Positions 1-7,516 of a stretch of DNA of 11,920 bases are shown here, piece by piece. Every line of letters starts with the position of its first letter. Within the stretch, counting starts at the first letter, position 1. A program made the translations under genes and the position numbers. Where the stretch lies: NCBI GenBank assembly GCA_964454005.1, contig CAYVQE010000169.1, positions 1 through 11,920 on the forward strand, read 5' to 3'. The notes below the pieces were generated by a model, which was given only the letters and a program-made list of their open reading frames with translations, made no database searches and had not been told where the DNA came from. Source of the stretch: CAYVQE01 sp964454005. GTDB taxonomy: Bacteria; Myxococcota; B64-G9.

Positions 1-315
1 GCCGGCGAGCCGCGCAGCCGCCTGCGCGCCGGCCGCCAAAGGCTCGCTGGACTGCGCCGGCGTCTGGACGCGGCCGGCCGCGACGCCGTCCGCCGGCGGC
101 GCCAGCGGCTGGAGGCCCGCAGCCAGGCCCTGGCCGGGCTCAGCCCGCTGGCGGTGCTCGGCCGCGGCTACAGCCTGGTCACCGGACCCGACGGGCGGCT
201 GCTGCGCGATGCCGGGCGGCTGCGGCCGGGCGATGCGCTCGGCGTGCGCCCGGCCCGCGGCCGGCTGCGCGCCCGGGTGGAGCAGGTGGAGCCGTCCGAC
301 GAGGAAACGAGCTGA
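1..315 (+). CDS. xseA: Exodeoxyribonuclease VII large subunit, C-terminal end (partial)
   Basis: Frame 1 is open from the first base to a TGA at 313-315 and gives 104 residues, so the gene starts outside the window. The N-terminal part seen here is Arg/Leu/Ala-rich (about residues 1-45) and looks like the end of the long helical region of XseA. It is followed by LSPLAVLGRGYSLV at about residues 48-61 and then a short beta-type tail with GDALGV and ARVEQVEP. The phrase LSPLAVLxRGYxLV followed by G-x-L/V-x-x-x-x-x-LxxGD is the diagnostic C-terminus of XseA. XseA is the catalytic subunit of exonuclease VII, which degrades single-stranded DNA in both directions in the cytoplasm. The next gene encodes its small subunit, which supports the call. 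Confidence 0.92.
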   Translation, partial: AGEPRSRLRAGRQRLAGLRRRLDAAGRDAVRRRRQRLEARSQALAGLSPLAVLGRGYSLVTGPDGRLLRDAGRLRPGDALGVRPARGRLRARVEQVEPSDEETS

Positions 316-400
316 TTTCCAATACGTTATTACTGCAATCGGCCAGGCGGTTTTCCTTGACCGGGCCCCGGGCGATGCCGCAGACTACCCCCATCCGGCG

Positions 401-422
401 GCCGCCGGCGCCGGCCGGCGGC
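401..422 (+). promoter_or_regulatory. GC hairpin in the xseA-xseB spacer
   Basis: GCCGCCGG (401-408) and CCGGCGGC (415-422) are exact inverted repeats around a 6-nt loop, 19 nt upstream of the xseB start. The stem lies just ahead of the xseB ribosome-binding region (GGGAGCGAGG, 428-437). There is no T-run, so it is not a standard terminator. It could modulate xseB translation or mRNA processing, but in DNA this rich in CCGG it may be chance. The same spacer has an AT-rich patch at about 311-360 that contrasts with everything around it. It includes TTGACC at 356-361, but I cannot pair that with a convincing -10 box. Confidence 0.3.
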
Positions 423-441
423 GGACCGGGAGCGAGGCGCC

Positions 442-720
442 ATGACCGGCAAAGAGGCAAAAAGAGCGCGACGCACTGCGGCGAAGGTCGAGCCGCCCGA
501 CTTCGAGGCGCTGATGGAGCGGCTGGAGGTCATCGTCGAGCAGCTCGAGCAGGGCGAGCTGCCGCTCGAGCAGTCCATCGCCCTCTACGAGGAGGGGGTG
601 GGCTTGACCAAGGCCGGCATGGCGCGATTGGACGAGGCAGACCACAAGGTCCGGCTGCTGCTCCAGCCCGACGGCGAAGGCGGGGGGCCACACGAGGAGC
701 CGTTCGAGGTGGAGGACTGA
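442..720 (+). CDS. xseB: Exodeoxyribonuclease VII small subunit
   Basis: The protein has 92 residues, close to the usual 75-90 for XseB, with a basic N-terminal extension (MTGKEAKRARRTAAKVE). The family core is clear: DFEALMERLEVIVEQLEQGE, then LPLEQSIALYEEGVGL, then a helix ending LDEADHKVRLLL. This is the two-helix hairpin that binds the long helix of XseA, with several small subunits per large subunit. The start is ATG 442, preceded by a GGAGCGAGG ribosome-binding sequence. It lies 126 nt after xseA. That is wide for a pair that is usually adjacent or overlapping, so xseB may also have its own promoter. It is followed 38 nt later by the receiver-like gene, probably in the same transcript. 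Confidence 0.97.
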   Translation: MTGKEAKRARRTAAKVEPPDFEALMERLEVIVEQLEQGELPLEQSIALYEEGVGLTKAGMARLDEADHKVRLLLQPDGEGGGPHEEPFEVED

Positions 721-758
721 GCGATCGAGTGGGTGGGGAGAGAGCCGAGGCGATCGCC

Positions 759-1145
759 GTGGAACTCGACAAGCGCACCGTCCTGCTGTTGGATTCCGAC
801 CCGCAATCCGAACGCCACCTGACCCACCGGCTGGAGGCGGCCGGTTTCGAGGTACTGGTGGCCCCCAACGGCTTGCGGCTGGTGAGCCGGCTCGACGTGG
901 ACGAGCCCGACGTGCTGGTGATGCACACCGCCAGCGCCTGGACCGACTGCTTCGACCTGTGCCGCTCGCTCAAGTGCTCCGACAAGTTCAAGGACGTGCG
1001 GGTGGTGCTGGTGGCCGACGAGGCCAGCGGCGCGGCCCGGGCCCGGGCCGCCTGCTGCGACCGCTGGGTGCCCAACGAGCGGGACGCCGAGCCGCTGCTG
1101 GCGGCCATCCGCGAGCTGTTGGAGCCGGAGGCGGGGGACGCGTGA
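759..1145 (+). CDS. Degenerate receiver-domain (response-regulator-like) protein, 128 aa
   Basis: This is a single receiver-like domain. VLLLDSDP (8-15) is strand 1 and keeps acidic D12/D14. PDVLVMH (50-56) aligns with the canonical PDLVLLD strand 3. CFDLCRSLK (64-72) matches the following helix, and VRVVLVAD (80-87) is strand 4. PLLAAIRELLE (112-122) is the last helix. Three key positions are changed in my by-eye alignment: the phosphoacceptor Asp is His56, the switch Thr/Ser is Ala86, and the invariant Lys aligns with Asn106 (the Pro after it with Glu107). So phosphorylation is unlikely. Five cysteines (64, 68, 73, 99, 100) are notable. There is no output domain. I chose GTG 759 because GAGG at 747-750 lies 8 nt upstream; an in-frame GTG at 729 would add 10 residues. 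The TGA overlaps the ispA GTG by 4 nt, which implies translational coupling. The target is unknown. Confidence 0.8.
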   Translation: MELDKRTVLLLDSDPQSERHLTHRLEAAGFEVLVAPNGLRLVSRLDVDEPDVLVMHTASAWTDCFDLCRSLKCSDKFKDVRVVLVADEASGAARARAACCDRWVPNERDAEPLLAAIRELLEPEAGDA

Positions 1146-2062
1146 GCCGGACCGGCCGATCGCAGCGGCTGCTGTTCGAGACCTTCCGCAACACCTGGGT
1201 CGAGCGCATCGACGATCGGCTGCGTGGCTGGATGGACGAGCTGGCGGGCCGGCCGGGCTGCCCGCCGCGGCTGGCCGAGGCCATGCGCTACGCCTTGCTG
1301 GGCCCGGGCAAGCGGCTGCGGCCGCTGCTGTGTCTGGCCGCTGCCCGCTGCGCCGGCGGTCGTGAGCAACTCGGTCTGGACGCGGCCGGCGCGGTGGAGC
1401 TGGTGCACGCCTACTCGCTGATCCACGACGACCTGCCGGCCATGGACGATGACGATCTGCGCCGCGGCCGGCCCACCTGCCACCGGCGCTTCGGCGAGGC
1501 GCTGGCCATCCTGGCCGGCGACGCCCTGCTGACCCACGCCTTCGAGCTGTTGGCCGCCGGCCTGCCGGCCGAGCGCGCCGGCGCCGGGGTGGTGCTGCTG
1601 GCCCGGGCGGCCGGGGCCGCGGGCATGGTCGGCGGTCAGGTCGACGATGTGGAGCCCGACGATGGGCACAGCGCGCCCGACGTCGAGCGGGTGGAGTCGA
1701 TCCACCGGCGCAAGACGGCTCGGTTGATCCAGGCCGCGGTCGGTCTCGGCGGCCTGGTGGCCGGCGCCGACCGGGCCGGCCAGCAGGCGCTGGAGGCGTA
1801 CGGCGATGCGCTGGGGCTGGCCTTCCAGGTGGCCGACGACCTGCTGGCGGCCACCGGCGACGAGGCCAGCCTGGGCCGGCCTACCGGCGGTGACGCCGCC
1901 CACGATCGGCGTACCTACCCGCGCGCGGTCGGCGTGGCCGCGGCCCGCGAGCGAACCGCAGCCCTGGCCGACCAAGCCGTGGCCGCACTGGCCCCCTTCG
2001 GCCGCGGCGGCGATGTGCTGGTGGGGCTGGTCGGTCTGGTGTCTGAGCGGGCCGGCGTCTGA
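1142..2062 (+). CDS. ispA: Farnesyl diphosphate synthase / short-chain polyprenyl synthetase
   Basis: The 306-residue protein condenses isopentenyl diphosphate with DMAPP and GPP to give farnesyl diphosphate, in the cytoplasm. GPGKRLRP (54-61) binds the substrate diphosphate. The first aspartate-rich motif is HDDLPAMDDDDLRRG (95-109, DDxxxxD at 96-102), followed by the typical PTCHRRFGEALAILAGDALL. The second is FQVADDLL, with D232/D233. The segment after it, GRPTGGDAAHDRRTYP, keeps the family layout but has Arg where Lys is common. Length and motifs fit the bacterial IspA group rather than longer-chain synthases, but chain length cannot be fixed by eye. The start is GTG 1142, overlapping the stop of the receiver gene (GTGA), with GGAGG/GGGGGA upstream. 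dxs, its usual downstream partner, is about 7 kb away here. The stop codon is only 2 nt from the stop of the convergent acylase gene. Confidence 0.96.
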   Translation: MSRTGRSQRLLFETFRNTWVERIDDRLRGWMDELAGRPGCPPRLAEAMRYALLGPGKRLRPLLCLAAARCAGGREQLGLDAAGAVELVHAYSLIHDDLPAMDDDDLRRGRPTCHRRFGEALAILAGDALLTHAFELLAAGLPAERAGAGVVLLARAAGAAGMVGGQVDDVEPDDGHSAPDVERVESIHRRKTARLIQAAVGLGGLVAGADRAGQQALEAYGDALGLAFQVADDLLAATGDEASLGRPTGGDAAHDRRTYPRAVGVAAARERTAALADQAVAALAPFGRGGDVLVGLVGLVSERAGV

Positions 2063-2064
2063 TC

Positions 2065-4563
2065 TCACTTGGGTTGCAGCGCCAGCACCGCAGCGGCGTC
2101 GCGTTCGAGTTCCGTCCAGTCCATCACCATGGGCGCGTACTGGCCGCGCTTCCACAGCCGGTGCTGGTCGCCGTAGTGCTCCGAGCAGGGCCAGCCCGAG
2201 CTGCCGGTGTCGATGATCCACCAGCCGTGGGCCGGATCGGCCAGGTCGACGATCATGCGATAGACCGGGCCGGCCACCGCGGCGAAGGGCTGCTCGGCGC
2301 CCAGGTCGAGATGCGATTTCCAGACCGCGTCGGGCCCGCCCAGCGATTCCCAGCGCGGCAGGTTGAACGCCGGCAGCTTGCCGCCAAAGGGGTGGCGCGA
2401 CTGCTGCTGGTGCAGCCGGCCCCAACGCCAGCGTTCGGCCGAGCCGCCCTGGCTGGCGCGCAGCTGCTGTACCGCGCGGCGGAAGGCGGCCCGCAGCACG
2501 TCGCCGCGGCGTTCGCGGGCGGCGGTGCGCCGGTCGTCCCAGACCGGGTGATCGGCGTCGTCGAACCACAGGTCGACGGCGTTGATGAAGTAGCGCTGCG
2601 ACAGCAGGTAGCCGAGCGCGCGCGCATCGACCTCGTCGGCCACGGCGGCGATGAAGGCCTCGCGGTAGGTGGCGAAGAACACCGCCGCCGCCGCCGAGCC
2701 GGCGCCGGCGCTGCCGTCCCATTCGGCCAGCAGGCGCCGGGCCGGATCCTCGCGCGGCAGCAGACCGCGCAGCTCGGCCAGGTCGGCCCGCAGCGCCGGC
2801 AGCAGCCGCCGCGCCCGGTAGAGCACCACGTCGCGCTGCATGCGCCGGTTGTGGGCCACGTCGACCCGCTCGGCGGCGCGCAGCAGGTCCTGGATGCGCT
2901 CGAGCCGGTAGGCCGGGGCCGAGTCGATCTGCAGCAGCACCGGACCGCGGGCCGGATCGAACAGCAGGCTGTTGCCGTGGGCGAAGGCACCGTCGTCTCC
3001 GGCGCTGAACATGGGCATCTCGGCGGGCGGAATGAAACCGTCCCAGTCGTAGGCCGGCACCCAGGCCGGCACCGGAAAGGTCCCCCGGTGGGCGGGCCGG
3101 CGCGGCAGCCGGCCGGTGGGGAACAGGGCGATGGTGCCGCTGCTGTCGGCCGCCATGATCGAGTTGATGGGCGTGACCATCTCGAGCATGGCTTGGCGCA
3201 GCTCGGCCACGCTGGCGGCCCGGTTGGCCCGCCGCAGCGCGGCGATGGAGTGCGCCACCCCGTCGCTGGCCCAGCGCAGGCTGACCCAGGGCGCGTCGTC
3301 CGGCAGCAGGCCAGGGTAGAGGTCGTTGACCAGCGGGCCGCGCGGGGTGCGCCGCACGGTGACCGGGCGCGCCTCCATGCGGTGGCCGCGGCGCACCAGG
3401 ATGGTCATCTTCTCGGCGGTCAGCGGTTCGGGGCCGGCGGGGCCCTGCACCCGGCCGGGATCGTCGGCCAGCGGCCGCTCCAGGTAGAGGTCGATGGCGT
3501 CGCCCACCGCCGAGGTCAGGCCCCAGGCCACCTCGCGGTTGTGGCCGATGAGCACGTAGGGCAGCCCGGGCGCGGTCACTCCGATGACGTCGAGTTCGCC
3601 GCAGCGCAGGTGCTGCTGGACCATCAGCGAGGGCAGGGTGTGGGACATGTGCGGATCGTTGGCCAGCAGCGGCTTGCCGCTCGGGGTGCGCCCGCCGCCG
3701 ACCACCCAGGCGTTGCTGGCCCAGGCGAAGGCACCGGCGGCCACGCCGGGCCCGGGGCGCGCCGCGGCGGCGCCGCGCGGCGCCGACCGGGCCGGGAACA
3801 GCGCCCGCGCCTCGGCCACCACCCCGGGCGGCAGCGCGCGGGCGGGCGCGTCCAGCTCCACCGCGGCCGGGCCGGGCCAGGGATCGTGCGGGTAGATGGC
3901 CGCCGCCCGCCGCCAGCCGCCGTGAACGGCCAGCAGCAGCCGCGACAGCTCCTGGCCCCAGTTGTGGCTGATGCTCCAGGCCACCAGCCGGCCGACCGCG
4001 AAGCTGTCGGCCAGGGTCCAGGGCGCCGGCTCCACGCCCAGCAGCCGGTACTCGATCGGCGGGTGGCGTCGGAGCGCGGTGTTGACGCCGTCGACGTAGG
4101 CCAGCATCAGCCCGCGGTGCTCGGCGTCGAGCGCGGCGGCGTCGTCGGCCACCTGGGCGTCGAAGCCCCAGCCGCGCATGGTGGCGTCCATGTCGACCGA
4201 GCTGCCGAACTGCAGCTGCTGCTCGCCCACCAGCTCGCTGAGCCGGCCGCGGGCGAAGCGGCGCAGGGTGTCCATCTGGAAGAAGCGATCGCGGCCGTGC
4301 ATGAAGCCGACCGCCCGCAGCAGGTCGGCCTCGGTCTCGGCCTCGATGTGGAACACGCCCCAGTCGTCCAGCAGCACCCGCACCGGGCGCTCCAGGCCGG
4401 CCAGGGCGATGGCGGCATCCTCGTTTTCGGGGGCATCGGGCGCCAGCCGGTAGCCCACGTAGGACAGCGCGCTGCAACCGCAGGCCAGCGCGGCGACGGC
4501 CAGCGCCGCCATCGCCCGGCGGGCGGATCGCCAGCCCCGGAACCGGTACGCGTCGGTCTTCAT
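2065..4563 (-). CDS. Penicillin acylase family N-terminal-nucleophile hydrolase, predicted lipoprotein
   Basis: The 832-residue protein is a full-length member of the S45 family (penicillin, cephalosporin and acyl-homoserine-lactone acylases). These are made as one chain, cut autocatalytically before a Ser, and hydrolyse amide bonds of acylated substrates. Residues 1-30 are a signal peptide with Cys at 28 and 30 (ALAC/GC), suggesting lipid anchoring. The alpha-chain motif GFMHGRDRFFQMD (about 85-97) is followed by an Ala/Pro-rich linker. The new beta-chain N-terminus is then Ser283 in ASNAWVVGGGRTPSGKPLL, next to ANDPH. GHNREVAWGLTSAVGDAIDLY (340-360) and Asn467 in PINSIMAADSSG (oxyanion-hole Asn by family analogy) are present. 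The C-terminal block GSSGWPCSEHYGDQHRLWKR (787-806) and final LALQP are typical. ATG 4563 has GGGAGGAG just upstream. It is last in a minus-strand operon, 24 nt after the DUF819 gene. The substrate is unknown. Confidence 0.95.
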   Translation of the reverse strand: MKTDAYRFRGWRSARRAMAALAVAALACGCSALSYVGYRLAPDAPENEDAAIALAGLERPVRVLLDDWGVFHIEAETEADLLRAVGFMHGRDRFFQMDTLRRFARGRLSELVGEQQLQFGSSVDMDATMRGWGFDAQVADDAAALDAEHRGLMLAYVDGVNTALRRHPPIEYRLLGVEPAPWTLADSFAVGRLVAWSISHNWGQELSRLLLAVHGGWRRAAAIYPHDPWPGPAAVELDAPARALPPGVVAEARALFPARSAPRGAAAARPGPGVAAGAFAWASNAWVVGGGRTPSGKPLLANDPHMSHTLPSLMVQQHLRCGELDVIGVTAPGLPYVLIGHNREVAWGLTSAVGDAIDLYLERPLADDPGRVQGPAGPEPLTAEKMTILVRRGHRMEARPVTVRRTPRGPLVNDLYPGLLPDDAPWVSLRWASDGVAHSIAALRRANRAASVAELRQAMLEMVTPINSIMAADSSGTIALFPTGRLPRRPAHRGTFPVPAWVPAYDWDGFIPPAEMPMFSAGDDGAFAHGNSLLFDPARGPVLLQIDSAPAYRLERIQDLLRAAERVDVAHNRRMQRDVVLYRARRLLPALRADLAELRGLLPREDPARRLLAEWDGSAGAGSAAAAVFFATYREAFIAAVADEVDARALGYLLSQRYFINAVDLWFDDADHPVWDDRRTAARERRGDVLRAAFRRAVQQLRASQGGSAERWRWGRLHQQQSRHPFGGKLPAFNLPRWESLGGPDAVWKSHLDLGAEQPFAAVAGPVYRMIVDLADPAHGWWIIDTGSSGWPCSEHYGDQHRLWKRGQYAPMVMDWTELERDAAAVLALQPK

Positions 4564-4587
4564 GTCTCCTCCCTTGCGTCGTGGATC

Positions 4588-5733
4588 TCAACCGAGCAGA
4601 TAGGCCAGCCCGATGCCCAGGTAGTTGCCCAGCGCATAGCCCACCAGGCCGCTGGCGATGCCCGAGAACAGCACCTCGCGGTTCTTGATGGCCACCGCCA
4701 CCGGCCCCACCATGTGGGGGCCGAACACGGCGGCCGCCGAGGTGATGATGATGGTGTCGCGGTCCAACCGCAGCGCGGTGGCGGCGGCGAAATGGATGAT
4801 CACCGCGCCGAACAGGGTCACCGCGGTGAAGGCGAACACGCCGGTCGGCGAGGAGAACAGCTCGCCGAAGTCGGTGGTGAAGCCCATGGCCACGCAGAAG
4901 ACCAGCAGCAGGAACTGGCCCATGTCCTGGGTGCCCGGCAGCCGCCGGATCCGATCGACGGTGGAGGCGGCCACCGCGGCGCTGGTGATGACCAGGATGG
5001 CCACCGCGTCGCGGGCCGTCTCGCCCACCAGCTGGCGTAAGCCGAAGGCGGCGGCCACGATCACCGCGGTCAGGCTCAGCCCGATGCCCACCGAGCGCAG
5101 CGGCGGCACCCGGGCCACCACCGAGCTGGGCCCGTCCGGCTCGGCCTCGGCCGAGCGGCTGCGCGGGGTGGGCGGCACCAGGCGCCGCAGCAGGCGACCG
5201 GCCACCATCAGGATGAAGAACAGGTAGGCGAACGAGACCACCATGTCGGCTGCGTTGAGCAGGATGAAGGTCTTCGCCGGCACCTGCAGCGCGGTGCCGA
5301 TGGCGGCCATGTTGGGCGTGCCGCCGGTGTAGACGCCCACCAGCATGCCCGCCACGTCGGGGCTCTGCTCGACCCCGGAGCCGAGCAGCAGGTGGGCGGC
5401 GGCCGCCGCCAGCATCACCGCCAGCATGCACAGGAAGAAGGAGATGACCGTGCTCTTGGCCAGCCGCAGCCAGGCCACGATGTCGGTCGAGTACAGCAGC
5501 AGCGGGATGGCCAGCGCCACCGTCACGTTGCAGGTGCCCAGCGCCACGTCGTCGTCGAAGGCCACCCAGGGCTGGTTGCCGAACAGCATGCCGACGCCGT
5601 AGCAGACCACCACCGGGCTCAGAAAGCGCACCACCCGCGAGCGGGGCTCGAGCCACAGCACCAGCACGGGCACCCCGAGGGCCAGGGCGATCTGCGCGAC
5701 GGCGACCATGGGCGGGCGCAGCGCGGCGGTCAC
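4588..5733 (-). CDS. DUF819 family integral membrane protein
   Basis: The 381-residue protein is very hydrophobic, with about ten to twelve predicted membrane segments. The clearest are at about 10-28, 36-51, 68-84, 92-117, 160-178, 214-230, 242-257, 272-286, 298-317 and 353-380. A charged loop at about 181-210 divides it into two halves. YTGGTPNMAAIGTALQVP (135-152) and VFGPHMVGPVAVAIKN (336-351), followed by GLVGYALGNYLG (362-373), match the conserved GGTxN and GP...GYxxGNxxG signatures of DUF819 (YjcL-like). This family has no established substrate but looks like a transporter. The start is GTG 5733, overlapping the stop of the kelch gene by 4 nt (GTGA), so the two are likely translationally coupled. 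An internal ATG at 5709 lacks a visible ribosome-binding site. Its position before a secreted acylase suggests, as inference only, uptake or export related to that enzyme. Confidence 0.93.
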   Translation of the reverse strand: MTAALRPPMVAVAQIALALGVPVLVLWLEPRSRVVRFLSPVVVCYGVGMLFGNQPWVAFDDDVALGTCNVTVALAIPLLLYSTDIVAWLRLAKSTVISFFLCMLAVMLAAAAAHLLLGSGVEQSPDVAGMLVGVYTGGTPNMAAIGTALQVPAKTFILLNAADMVVSFAYLFFILMVAGRLLRRLVPPTPRSRSAEAEPDGPSSVVARVPPLRSVGIGLSLTAVIVAAAFGLRQLVGETARDAVAILVITSAAVAASTVDRIRRLPGTQDMGQFLLLVFCVAMGFTTDFGELFSSPTGVFAFTAVTLFGAVIIHFAAATALRLDRDTIIITSAAAVFGPHMVGPVAVAIKNREVLFSGIASGLVGYALGNYLGIGLAYLLG

Positions 5734-7460
5734 TCGACCCGCAGGCTGCGGGGGGCGGGGTTGTAGAGTTCGGCCGTGTCGCTGATATCCAGCCCGCTGC
5801 CGCTGTCGGTCAGCCCACCGCTGAAAAACACGGTGCCGTCTCCCAGCGGGGCCACCGCGTGGCCGGCCCGTGGCTCGAGCAGGGACACCGAGCGGGCGTC
5901 GATCTGTTTTTCATCGAAGGTCTTGGTCTCGGGCGAGAAGAACTCCACCCGTTCGGTCAGCTCGAAGGACTGGCTGCCCGGATCGTAGTAGGTGGCTCCG
6001 CCGGCCACCATGACCTCGCCCTCCACCGGCGAGCCGGGCAGGGCGCTGGCGGTATGGAAAGCGCGCGGGAAGCGCAGCGTCTCGTTGCCGGTTTCGACGA
6101 AGGACTCGTTCTGCGGCGCCATGTCGCACAGGCGGAAGGTGTTGAGGATGCGCACCCGGTTCGACAGGCTGTCGTCGTAGGCCTCGTCCACGATCATGCC
6201 GCCGGTGACCAGCACCCGGTTGGCGGCCGGGGAGGCGGCCGCGGCGTAGAAGGCCGGATCGCCCTGACTCGCCTCCGCGGTCAGCACGAACTGGGGCTGG
6301 AAGACGAACACCTCGCCGCCGGCCTCCTCGTAGACCACCTCGGCGAACGGACCCGGGTCGGCGCTGTCGGCGTGGTTGCCGCCCCAGACCAGGAAGGTGT
6401 GCTCGGCGAACTCGGCCACGGCCATGCCCTGGCGCGGGGCGTTGGCGGCGTTGCCGATGTCGCTGAAGCCGACCTGGTCGACCGCGTAGCGGCTGAACGA
6501 GTCCAGCGGCTGATTGGTGGCCGGGGCCAGGCCGTTGAGCAGCAGCGCGTCGCCGCTGGAAAAGCGCACCGCCCGGTGATCGGCGCGGGCGGTGGTCAGG
6601 TTGATCTCCTCGACGCTGTTGCTGGCCGGATCGATCAGCTCGGCCGAGTTGCCGGCCAGGCTGTCGTCGCCGCCCGCCCCGGTGTCGACCTCGATCACCG
6701 GCAGCGGCCCGTCGGGGAAGCTGACCCGCCAGATGGCCTTGGCCGCACCGCCGGCGATCAACACCTTGCCGTCGGGCAGCAGGCTGGCGCTGTGCAGGCC
6801 CCGCGGATGGATCAGCTCCAGGCCGCTGGACGGGTCGAACTGGCCGGTGCGCGGGTTGTAGATGTCGATCGAGGAGGTGGCGCTCAGGGTATAGCACGAG
6901 CCGCCGCTGCAGGCGGCCGGACCGGACAGGCTGGAGAACCCGCCGGCCACCAGCACCCGGCCGTCGTCCAACCGGGTGGCCGTGTGAAAAGCGCGCCGGT
7001 GCTGCATGCCGTTGCGCACGGCGGTGAAGTCGCTGCAGGCCGAGATGTACATGCTGACCGCAGTGGTCTTATCGCCCTTGACCTCGATCCCGTCGACCTT
7101 GCCGCACCAGCGCACGGCGTACTCGGCGCCGACGTCGTAGCCCTGGAAGGTCACGGTGCGGCCGGAGCCCGGTTTCAGCCCGCCCAGCTTGGCCCCGCTG
7201 GGATGATCGGCCCGGTTGAAATTCTGGCACTTGGGCTTGCTCATGTCCGGGGCCGAGACGCAGATGCGGTAGTCGGTGATGTCATCGGGCGCCGTGCCGT
7301 CCGGCGGCGGATCGTTGGAACGCAGCTGCTGGGGACCGTCGCCCGGGTTGTAGTGGATCTGCAGCGCCAGGCCGCCGCCGGACTCCGGCCCGCAACCGGC
7401 GAGCAGGACGCCGGCGCCGGCCAGCGCCGGCAGCATGAATCTGGTGACCATCGATCTCAT
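5730..7460 (-). CDS. Seven-kelch-motif lipoprotein (predicted beta-propeller)
   Basis: The 576-residue protein begins with a signal peptide and a classic lipobox LAGC (Cys23). Residues 24-145 form an N-terminal domain with Cys67, 78, 119 and 142, probably two disulfides. It resembles small Ig/fibronectin-like surface domains but I cannot assign it. Seven kelch-like motifs of the form R-x-x-H-x-A...DGxVLVxGG follow at about 155-174, 219-238, 291-310, 341-361, 402-421, 465-488 and 530-549. Spacing of about 50-72 residues fits one seven-bladed propeller. The best motifs are RRAFHTATRLDDGRVLVAGG and PRGLHSASLLPDGKVLIAGG. Such proteins usually bind other proteins or glycans at the surface and are not enzymes. 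ATG 7460 has GGGGAGA just upstream; ATG 7451 is an alternative. It follows the MopE-type gene by 56 nt and overlaps the DUF819 start. Confidence 0.9.
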   Translation of the reverse strand: MRSMVTRFMLPALAGAGVLLAGCGPESGGGLALQIHYNPGDGPQQLRSNDPPPDGTAPDDITDYRICVSAPDMSKPKCQNFNRADHPSGAKLGGLKPGSGRTVTFQGYDVGAEYAVRWCGKVDGIEVKGDKTTAVSMYISACSDFTAVRNGMQHRRAFHTATRLDDGRVLVAGGFSSLSGPAACSGGSCYTLSATSSIDIYNPRTGQFDPSSGLELIHPRGLHSASLLPDGKVLIAGGAAKAIWRVSFPDGPLPVIEVDTGAGGDDSLAGNSAELIDPASNSVEEINLTTARADHRAVRFSSGDALLLNGLAPATNQPLDSFSRYAVDQVGFSDIGNAANAPRQGMAVAEFAEHTFLVWGGNHADSADPGPFAEVVYEEAGGEVFVFQPQFVLTAEASQGDPAFYAAAASPAANRVLVTGGMIVDEAYDDSLSNRVRILNTFRLCDMAPQNESFVETGNETLRFPRAFHTASALPGSPVEGEVMVAGGATYYDPGSQSFELTERVEFFSPETKTFDEKQIDARSVSLLEPRAGHAVAPLGDGTVFFSGGLTDSGSGLDISDTAELYNPAPRSLRVE

Positions 7461-7478
7461 GGTTCTCCCCGTATCCGG

Positions 7479-7498
7479 CGGCCGGCTGCGGCCGGCCG
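7479..7498 (-). promoter_or_regulatory. Intergenic hairpin between the MopE-type and kelch genes
   Basis: CGGCCGGC (7479-7486) and GCCGGCCG (7491-7498) pair perfectly around a 4-nt loop. The hairpin lies in the 56-nt gap after the MopE-type stop and about 18 nt before the kelch start. It has no T-run. It could be a processing or stability element, or a weak attenuator that lets the upstream gene be expressed differently from the downstream ones. No separate promoter is evident in the gap. Confidence 0.35.
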
Positions 7499-7516
7499 GA
7501 ACAACCGTTGCGCCGT

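Noticed and set aside
2074..5040. A 988-codon open frame on the plus strand opposite the acylase and DUF819 genes
   Set aside because: The predicted protein is a His/Gly/Ala/Arg-rich mirror of the acylase coding strand, with no domain. The acylase frame has full family motifs from end to end.
530..5656. A 1708-codon open frame on the minus strand crossing xseB, ispA, the acylase and DUF819 genes
   Set aside because: It is out of frame with or antisense to five well-supported genes and is made of Arg/Ala/Gly/Pro-rich low-complexity sequence. Long shadow frames are expected in very GC-rich DNA.
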